Origin: Ochotona curzoniae
Lineage: Eukaryota; Chordata; Mammalia; Lagomorpha; Ochotonidae
Length of the DNA stretch: 64,000 bases
Assembly (NCBI RefSeq): GCF_017591425.1
Contig: NW_024464918.1
Location: 27,060,001 to 27,124,000, forward strand
Direction of reading: 5' to 3'
Position numbers and translations under genes: made by a program. The notes below the pieces were generated by a model. It was not told the origin of the DNA, searched no databases, and was given only the letters and a program-made list of their open reading frames with translations. Below, piece by piece: positions 56,249-64,000 of the stretch (the stretch's first letter is position 1; every line of letters begins with the position of its first letter).

Positions 56249-56593
56249 CTGTGTGCTTTGTGGCAGCATGCCGCCCAGGTGTCTTTGCACTTGCCAGGCT
56301 TGTAGGAGGGCTGAGAGATGACACCAGCAGGGGCGTGCAGAGACCCGGGAGCTCACGGAAATGCAGAGTTGTCCTTGTGCTTGGTCCGGGTGGTGTGGGG
56401 GGAGGTTAGATGCTGGTCTGGTGTGCTGGTGGGTCAGGTTTGGGGAACTTTAAATGGGTCTGGAACTTAGGTGTGCAAAGGGGAAAGGTCCCAGGCTAAC
56501 ACATGTTCCAGAAGCTTGGGTCCCAAATGGGCAGGCAGAGCTCCAGGCCAGCACACCACCCCACCAGAAGATTGGGCTTCAGAAGGCTGGGCT
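56249..56593. other. Short unique stretch
   Basis: GC-rich, no repeat or coding signal recognised. Confidence 0.4.
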
Positions 56594-56930
56594 GGGGCCC
56601 AGTGCAATGGTCTAGTGGCTAAAGTCCTCACCTTACAACAGCCAGGATCCCATATGGTTGCCAGTTCATGTCCCGGCAGTCCTGCCTCCCATCCAACTGC
56701 CTGCTTCTGGCCTAAGAAAGCAGCTGAGGACAGCCCAAAGCCTTGGGACCCTGCACCTGCGCGGGAGACCCACGCTCCTGGCTCCTGGCTTTGGATTGGC
56801 TTAGCTCCGGCCATTGTGGCCGCTTGGAGAGTGAACCAGCAGATGCAAAAATCTTTCTCCCTGTCTCTCCTCCTCTCTGTGTATCTGACTTTCCAATTAA
56901 AAATAAGTAAATAAATCTTAAAAAGAAGAT
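56594..56930 (+). mobile_element. CSINE, pika-type, (GAA)n tail
   Basis: Head 'ggggcccagtgcaatggtct', tail 'aaataagtaaataaatctta', followed by a GAAGAA-rich run to about 56,945. Confidence 0.94.
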
Positions 56931-56945
56931 GAAGAAGAAGAAGGA

Positions 56946-57229
56946 AACGAAGGCGGCAGCTGGGCTGGGGAACCCCTGTGCTCCCGGGCACAGGGACGAT
57001 GGATTGATCAGGGAAGGGAGTAAGGAGATGTGTGTGAGAGAGGACACTGAGGGACGATGCTGCAGGTGAGAAGTGACTTCCGAGGGACTTGCATCGACAA
57101 GGCCACTGTACTTGCAGGTGAGCCGGAGGGGGGGCGGGGCTGAGACCAAGCGGTTTAGGGAGGGAAGCTAGAGGACCTTTATAGGTCACACCAATGCACC
57201 AGCCCGTGTGAAGGACCGGAGCTGGGCTG
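56946..57229. other. Short unique stretch
   Basis: GC-rich; the exact 5' boundary of the VNTR element that follows is not resolved. Confidence 0.35.
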
Positions 57230-59753
57230 GTTAGCATGGGTCACTGCCCACCACCACACATCGGCACGGCACTGAGGTTAGGGCTGGGGCCCTATGTCAC
57301 AGGGCTGTCACAACACCCAGCAGTGAGAGTCATAACAGGGGACAGGTCACACTGGGCTGGGCCATGACGCTAATCAGCACACCAGAGAACCAGATCTGGG
57401 AGCAAATTCTCCGGGGGATATGTGGGCCCACCCCTGTGGAACTGCAATTTCGGCTGGTGTGCTTAGGATCTGGGGTTAGTGACAGGCTGAGTTAGGCATG
57501 ACTATGGAACCCTATAACACTCATAGGTACTGACAGGCTGGTCCTGGCTGCAGCACCCGCAGGTGCACCCTAAAATAGAGTATGGGGCAGGTGGGACTGC
57601 AGAATCCACCAGCTCATACAAAGGCTGGGATGAATGGGGCAGACTATGTCTGATAAGGCTGATAACACCTGCCAGCAAATGTGAGATCTGGATCTGGGAG
57701 TGGGCCTGGTGGGGGAACTTGGAAAGCTCCCCTGGTGGGACGTAATTCCTGCTGGTGGGCATGTGACTCGGGTCTGGGTATTGCTCGGGCTGGGCAGAGT
57801 AATGTCACCCATTGGCAAGTGTGTAGGTTGGTTCTGGAGGGTGGTGTACCAGGCATACTAGGCCAAAACTTAGCCCCCTGGCATGTGCAGGAGCCAGGCT
57901 GGAGTATGAGTCATTCCAGGCTAGGTTATCACACCTACTGGTCTGCATGAACAGGAATAGGAACAGACTAGGCAAGGCTAGGTTGCAGCACCTGCTAGTG
58001 AGAGTTGGGACTGAGGCTAGGCCAATGGCAAAGGCCAAGACGGGGAATGGACTACGCTGAGCTGGATCAGAGGAACCACTGACACACACAAGATCTGTGG
58101 CTGGGGGCGTAGCGCTGTAGCCTAGTGGTTAAAGTCCTCACCTTGCATGCCTAGGATCCCATCTGGGCACTAGATTGTATCCCGTCTGCTCCACTTCCCA
58201 TCCAGCTCCCTGCTTGTGGCCTGGGAAAGCAGTCGAGGACGGCACAAAGCCTTGGGACTCTGCACTCAAGTGGGAGGGCCAGAAGAAGCTTCTGGCTTTG
58301 GATCGGTTCAGCTCTGGCCATTGAGGCCACTTAGGTAGTGAACCAGCAGGTGGAAGATCTTTTTGTCTCCTTTTCTCTGTAAATCTGACTTTCCAATAAA
58401 AAAATAAATAAATCTTAAAAAAAAATCTGGCTGGGAGCAAGCTTGTTCAAGGAGCTAAGGAGATGCCCTGGCAGGGTTGTGGTTCCCACTGATGAGCACA
58501 AGAACCAAAATGAAGTGACAATCTGGGCCGGACATGACTGCAGTATCCCTCAACACGGATGTGGACTGGGTCTGCGGTATGCCAGACTGGACACCCACCG
58601 GTGCCTATAGGAGTAGGGTAGGTGTAGGAGGGACTAGGCTAGGTCTTGGCACCCGCTGAATAAACCACACATGAGCTGGGTCTGGGTGTGGACCAGGCAT
58701 GGCAGGGTTGTAGCACTCGACAGTAAGAACCAGAAAAGGTTTGGGTCAGACAGTTGGGGGCAAGGCCACTGTTTCGGCCAGGACAGGAGGTGGACTAAGA
58801 GGAGATCTGCCACTGGGAAAAGGCCTGATAGAAAAACTTGGGAAAGTCTTTTGTCAGGGCACAGTCCCTGCAGGTGAGCACAAGAACCAAGACAGGGAGC
58901 ATCCCAGATCATCTGACTCCCACTGGAGGACATGAGGGCAGAGTGTGTGGTGGGCAGGGTTGGACTGGGTCACAGCACCTACTGGTTTGAGTAAGAGACA
59001 GGGCTGGAGAGAAAACTGACTCAACAGTTGCAACTATGTGTGTGCATAGGCTGATGTGTGTAATGGACAGAGCTGGACCCCATACCAGCAAGCACACACA
59101 AGAGTCAGGTCCGGGACCACCTCAGACAAGGTTTCTTTGGTGAGTCCCCCATCTGAACCACTGGACCCAGAACTCCAACCGTGGGGAGCATCACAGGATG
59201 TGTGGCTTGACCATGGAGTGCATGTGTCAGAACTGGGCCTTCTCAGTGACTGAGAAGGAGCAGTGGACTGCATGCCCAGATCCACATGGAGGATATGGCA
59301 GTCCGTTAGGACCTGCAGAGGGCATCTGGTACAGAGGAAGGAAACAGAACAAATTGGTTAACTACCCGAGCCAAGCATTGACAGCAAATATCTGGGTGAA
59401 TGGAGACCCTGACATGGATTATGTCAGCCAATGGACCTTGGAAGGATTTCCTCATCCTTGGATCAGCGAGATTGACAGCACTTCAGAACTGTCAAAATCA
59501 CTTGAGCAGAACCCTCGGAGCATGCTCCACACCAGGGACCCTGGGATGACACTGGGTGGCCGTTCCCCATGCCCAGCTGTTGAGGTGGTTGGGAGACTGG
59601 GTGCAGCTACTCCCCTTATCTCCTCCCTTCCCCTAGATTCAGGAAGAAGAAAAAAATAATTTGGAAACAACAGTCTCACCCATTTTCTCCTAATCCTTGT
59701 CCCTCCCCACCCTAATCAACCACATAAACATCATCAAAAATAAACTTTAAGAA
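57230..59753 (+). mobile_element. VNTR retroposon copy B, interrupted by a SINE
   Basis: Plus-strand copy. The array (about 57,230-59,090, minus the SINE at 58,105) shows the recurring block 'aacttgg(g)aaag ... ccctg' near 57,400, 57,700, 58,450 and 58,830. With the SINE removed, spacings are about 300, 420 and 390 bp, matching copies A and C. The 3' module (59,090-59,753) ends 'catcatcaaaaataaacttt'. It has a 153-codon open frame (59,198-59,659) similar over its second half to that of copy A, with frameshifts in the first half. The 5' start is not sharply defined and no target duplication was found. Confidence 0.75.
58105..58424 (+). mobile_element. CSINE inside VNTR copy B
   Basis: Pika-type head 'gcgctgtagcctagtggtta'. 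Flanks 'atctgtggctggg' (58,093) and 'atctggctggg' (58,425) are an imperfect target duplication, so it post-dates the VNTR copy. Confidence 0.94.
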
Positions 59754-59756
59754 ATG

Positions 59757-60093
59757 ACTTATATATATATATATTTTTTTTATTGGAAAGGCAGACAGTT
59801 TTACAGAGAGAAGGAGTGACACAGAGAAATCTTCCAGCTGCTGGTTCACTCCCTAAATGGCTACAACAGCCAGAGCTGAGCTGATCTGAAACCAGGAGCT
59901 GGGAGCTTCTTCCAGGTCTCCCACTTGGGTGCAGAGGCCCAAGGGCTTGGGCCATCCTCTGTCACTTTCCCAGGTCAAAAGTAAGGAGCTGGATCAGAAG
60001 TGGAGCAGCCGGGACACAAACAGGCTCCACAGATTCCAGCTCCACGGGCTGAGGCTTAGCCTACTATATGACAGCACGGGCACCTCTGGAAGC
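59757..60093 (-). mobile_element. CSINE with (TA)n at its tail
   Basis: 'tatatatatatat' then 'ttttattggaaaggcagaca'; body 'cttccaggtctcccacttgg'; head 'ggcttagcctactatatgac'. Lies immediately behind the A-rich end of copy B. Confidence 0.92.
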
Positions 60094-61468
60094 CCTTTCT
60101 AAGAGTGGCCCTCTCAGCCAGACAAAACTGAACAGGGAGCCCTGAGCCGGGATTTCTACAGAACAGAGCGTCGAGTCTCCAGGACCCCAGATGGCACTAC
60201 CACCTCCGTGTCTGTAGCCGACTCTTTGTCCTGGCTGCCTGACACTGACCACTACAGGCCTGGAGCTTTCTTCTTTCCCAGGTGAGCAGACCCTCTGGGC
60301 CCAGCCTCGCGCAGTCAGGTGCATTCTCAGAAGCCAGGGCACTCTGAACTGACATTCTTTGAGCCCTTGCAAGGGGTTCTAGAAATTATTGGATAATTGA
60401 AATGCTGTGCTTCACCCATTTGTTCACCGAGCACATCTCCCTGGAGCCCTGTTTACATTGCCAGGTGCTGTTCTTGGTCCTGGGGACTGAAATAGGCTCC
60501 TGCTATCCTGGCCGTTCACACTCCAGGGCAGCCACAATGCTGGATGACAGAGGCAGCCATGCTGATGCACGGAAGGAAAACTGGCCCTTGGTAAGGTGGC
60601 TCAGACGCCTCTCTGGCCAGGTAATATTTGAACAGAGATTCAGGGTAGGGGGTGGGCACCTATGGGGAAAATCTTTTGGCTCAAGAGAACAGCCAAAATA
60701 GAGGTTCAGGGAAGGGGAGCTGGGCAGCAGACAAGTAGGCTGGGGCCTGGAGCTGAGCAGTGGGTAGAAGGAAAAACGGAGACGTGACCCTTCTCTCTGC
60801 AGGATCCTGGCAAAGGGAGGAGGCAAGGGGGGGGCGGTTAGGGATGGGACAGACCCCAAAGGCAGCCTGGAGGCCAAGGTGCCACCCCTCAGTGCTGAGT
60901 GCTAAGCAGTGAGCAGCAGCTCTTTTTCACCCAGCACAGTATGTCTGAAAGTCTACACTGTGCTTCACCTGCAGTCTGAGTGTAACCCCTGTCACCATGC
61001 TCCCAGGTCACTGGCCACCCGAGTGGCCCCTGGATACCTGTCCCCAAAGCACACATGCGCACACACACACAGCCCCCTGAGCAGCCTGCGGAGGCCTGGT
61101 TATTAGCCTCCAACGGGAGGCTAGGAAGCCAGGACTGAGACCACAGCTCCAGGCACCAGCAGCTCAGCAAGCCCTGGACCCCAAGGGTGAGCGTGCGCCC
61201 TGCTGTGGGGATGCTGCCAGGGTGCCCACTTAGGGAAACCAAGGGAAAGAGGCAGGAAGGCAGACCAGCTGGATGCCCAGTGCCAATGACCAAAGTCCCA
61301 GAGCGCCAGAAGGCCCAAGGCCAGCCTGAGTGGGAGGAGGGGGCTTTTTGCCCTGCTAGCAGGGGTTGAAGGGGCAAGAGTGGCCACATACAAGGGGCAT
61401 TCAAGAGGCCACAGATGAGACGGCCACACCTCCATCAATGGTGGCCTCTCAGGAAGAGCTTGGAAAGT
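60094..61468. other. Unique DNA with an old repeat trace
   Basis: 'tttgttcaccgagcacatct', 'gtgctgttcttggtcctggg' and 'gtaatatttgaacagagatt' (60,415-60,650) resemble an old mammalian repeat of the same kind as at 5,392. A 171-residue minus-strand frame (61,404-60,889) is not recognised and not called. Confidence 0.4.
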
Positions 61469-61743
61469 GGGGCTGGCATTGTGACATGGAGAGCTAAGCC
61501 ACCACGGGAGGCAAGGTCCACATCCCATGTGATCCAGCTGCTCCATGTCCCATCCAGCCCCCTGCTAGTGCACCTGGGAAGGCAACGAGGATGGCCCAAA
61601 AGCTTGGGTCCCTGCCACACAATATGGGAGCCCTGGATGAAGCTCCTGGCTCCTGGCTTCAGCCTGCCCCAGCCCTGCTGTGCTGGGCATTCAGGACCTT
61701 GAACCAGCAGATGCAAGATGTTTCTCTCTTCCTTTCAAAGACT
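61469..61743 (+). mobile_element. CSINE, old-type, short tail
   Basis: Head 'ggggctggcattgtgacatg', body 'acctgggaaggcaacgagga', end 'tctctcttcctttcaaagac'. Flanks 'tggaaagtg' and 'tggaaagag' may be the target duplication. Confidence 0.85.
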
Positions 61744-61978
61744 CTGGAAAGAGGTAAGGCTTCTACTCAGCCTGTGACCTTCACAGTGGCCCCTGCTGCA
61801 GGCTACCACAGCACCTCCACATGCACATAAACCAAGGTTCCCCTCTTCCCCTAACCCCCTACACCCTGCACAGCCCCACCCCACAGAGGGTGGGTACTCA
61901 GCCCAGACCACGCCCCCACGGACAGCTGCTGTGAGACTGCTGGACCAGCCATGACCCACACAAGCTAGGACAGTCTGC

Positions 61979-64000
61979 TTTTTTTTTTAATTGTATACAT
62001 TTTATTTTTGATAACTTTTAAATATTTGATAAGGGTGCGAAGGGTCAGGGCTAGAGGAAAGTGGGTGAGACCATTGTTTTGGCATTCTTTTTTCCTTCTT
62101 GTATCTGGGGGTAGGGGAGAGATAAGGGGAGAAACCACACCCAGCCTCTTAGCCATCCCAGGTCCCTGATGTGGGGCATGCTCTGAGGGTCCTGCTCAAG
62201 TCATTTTTGACAATTCAACAGTTCTGAATTACTGCTGATTTCATCACTCCAAGCATGATGAAATCTCCGGATTCCACTGGGTTGACATAATTCACCTTAA
62301 AGTCTCCGTTTGCCAAGGTATTCACTGCCAACTCTTGGCTGAGGTAGTTGATCGATCTGTTCTGTCCTCTGTCCTCTGTTATGGTGCCAGGTGTCCTCTG
62401 CAGGCTCCAGCGTACTGCCATATCCTCCATGTGCACCTGGATGTGCTGTCCACTGCTCCGTCTAAGCCACCGAGGTCTGACATATGCATTCCATGGTCAG
62501 ACCATGGAACCTGCAAATGTCCTCCATGCTTGGAATTCTGAGTCCAGCAGTTTTGTTGGGGGGATTTCCAAAGAAACTTCATCAGAGGTGATCCCAGACC
62601 TGATTCTTGTGTGTGCATGCCAATACAGGGCCCGGCACAGTCCGTTGCCCAAACTGGCCTACGCACACCATGTTAGTTGCAATTGCTGGTTCAGTTGTCT
62701 CCAACCCTTTCTTCTACGCAAACTAATGGGTGTTGTAGTCCAGCCTGATCCTGCATCCTCAGCCCCCACGCAAACAGTGGAGTTGTCGCCTAGTCAATGT
62801 GACCCGCAATAACCCCCACAAGCCCTTTGCCCTGGTTCCTGTGCTTGCCAGTATGTACAGCTGACTGGTCCTGTCTGTCCCACATCCATTCAGCTCTCAT
62901 ACGTGTCAATAGGCATTGAAGCTTTGTTCAACCCAACGAGCCCCACTATTCAGCCCACACATGGTACTGGTGGGTGCCACTCTCTGTCTAGCCATGCCTG
63001 CCCCAGTCCTGGTTCTCATTCTCACCAGCTGGTGTGGTAACCCAAGAGGGAGGTGCCCACTGTTTCCCTATGGGTCCATTCCTACTCCCGGATCTTGAAC
63101 TCTGCAGGTGGTACTGCAGTTTAACTTGACAGAGTTTCCCCCCAAGCCAGCATCTGCTAGCTGATGCTGCAGCAAAGCCCAACCAACCCTCACCCCCTCT
63201 GGCTTATGCATATATCAGTAGGTACAGTCTGCCAAGCCTGGCTTGTTTCCAATCCAGGTTACATGCAGGCCAAAAAGTGTTGTAGCCCTGCCTGCCTGGT
63301 CTGCCCCCGACACGCTCACCAGTGGGAATGGCGGCCCAGGAGGGGAGTTCCCTGCAGCCCCCACTACCGGGCTCACCCACTCTTCCCCAGGTCTCACATG
63401 CACTGGTTGGGTGCTGTGGTCCATCTGGTACGGCCTGCCTTACCTCGACATTTGACAGTGGGTGCTGTAGCCTGGCCTGACCTGGCCAGCCCCCTGTTCC
63501 AGCTCACGCTGCTGGGGACTGCAGCCTAACCCAGCCCAGCTGGTCCCCAATTCCAGCCCTAATGTGAACTGGCTGGTGTTGCAGCCTGACCTGGCATGAC
63601 CCACACCCCATTCTGGCTCTCAGATTTGCCCGCGGGTGATATGAACTGGCCAGCCTGGCTTGCCCCAGACCTAAACCAAAGGTAAGCCCGTGGGTACCAT
63701 AACCTGCTCTGGTGTGGGGTACTCCCTTTCTTGGTTCTTGCACTCACCTGCAGGGACTGTGTCCCAACAGAGGAGTTGCCAAGCTCCTCCATCAGGATCT
63801 CTCCCAGTGCCAGATATCAAGCACACTGGTGGGTCCATGGGCCAGCCCTACTTAGTCCACCTCCTGTCCCAGCAGGAACAGTGGCCTTTCCTGACCAGCC
63901 CTCACCCATTCTGTTTCTTACCATTGAGTGCTACAGTTAGCCAAACCTGGTCCATGCCCAGACACAGTCACGCATGGCTCAACAGGAACAGAGACCTAGC
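61979..64000 (-). mobile_element. VNTR retroposon copy C, runs off the window
   Basis: Minus-strand. Its 3' end is a T10 run at 61,979-61,988 (poly-A of the element). The unique 3' module spans to about 62,650, then the array continues past 64,000, with the recurring block near 63,030, 63,335 and 63,755 (spacings 305 and 420 bp). It aligns colinearly to copy A over the whole shared length, for example 'gcagggactgtgtcccaaca' with 'gcagggaccgtgtcctgaca'. The 3' module frame is shorter here (73 codons, 62,436-62,215). Confidence 0.75.

Noticed and set aside
56467..57237. 256-codon open frame on the minus strand
   Set aside because: Its centre is a translated CSINE; the rest is GC-rich unique sequence.

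Overview
This window looks like vertebrate nuclear DNA from a lagomorph, most likely a pika (Ochotona) rather than a rabbit. The main reason is about forty copies of a tRNA-derived C-type SINE (CSINE). Its body (tRNA-like head, a stretch reading roughly 'cctgggaaagcag', then 'ttggggagtgaa' and a tail with AATAAA and TCTT) is the lagomorph CSINE. Many copies carry a head of the form 'cctagtggctaaagtcctcgccttgca', which I associate from memory with pika subfamilies. MIR, L2, L1M/HAL1 and hAT remnants are the usual background of a placental genome.

I find no protein-coding gene, exon, tRNA or rRNA that I can defend. The many open frames are chance frames in GC-rich DNA or translations of SINEs. 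The window therefore reads as intergenic or intronic. I cannot name the neighbouring gene.

Layout. 1-5 kb: a CACACCC-type minisatellite, then GC-rich mostly unique DNA with a 43-bp minisatellite, a CTCF-like motif and a G-run/C22 tract. 5-21 kb: unique DNA with scattered SINEs, L2, MIR, a hAT remnant, a possible old LTR and copies of a small inverted-repeat element. 21.7-38.2 kb: repeat-dense block. A HAL1-like half-L1 lies on the plus strand (23.9-26.1 kb), and an old, heavily interrupted L1M lies on the minus strand (about 26.8-35.0 kb). One copy of a VNTR-bearing retroposon (29.47-31.42 kb) is inserted in the latter with target-site duplications. 38-50.6 kb: mostly unique, repeat-poor, with several AT-rich, homeobox-motif-rich islands that look like conserved non-coding elements. 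50.6-57 kb: SINEs, a long GT microsatellite, L2 and MIR. 57.2-64 kb: two more copies of the VNTR retroposon, facing each other tail to tail.

The most notable object is that three-copy family. Each copy has a roughly 680-bp unique 3' module ending in an A-rich tract, preceded by a degenerate tandem array built from higher-order units of about 300-420 bp. Its architecture recalls SVA-type composite retroposons, and one copy shows an 11-bp duplication at an L1-type target. Whether it is already catalogued (for example as an L1 3' UTR derivative) cannot be decided from the sequence alone.
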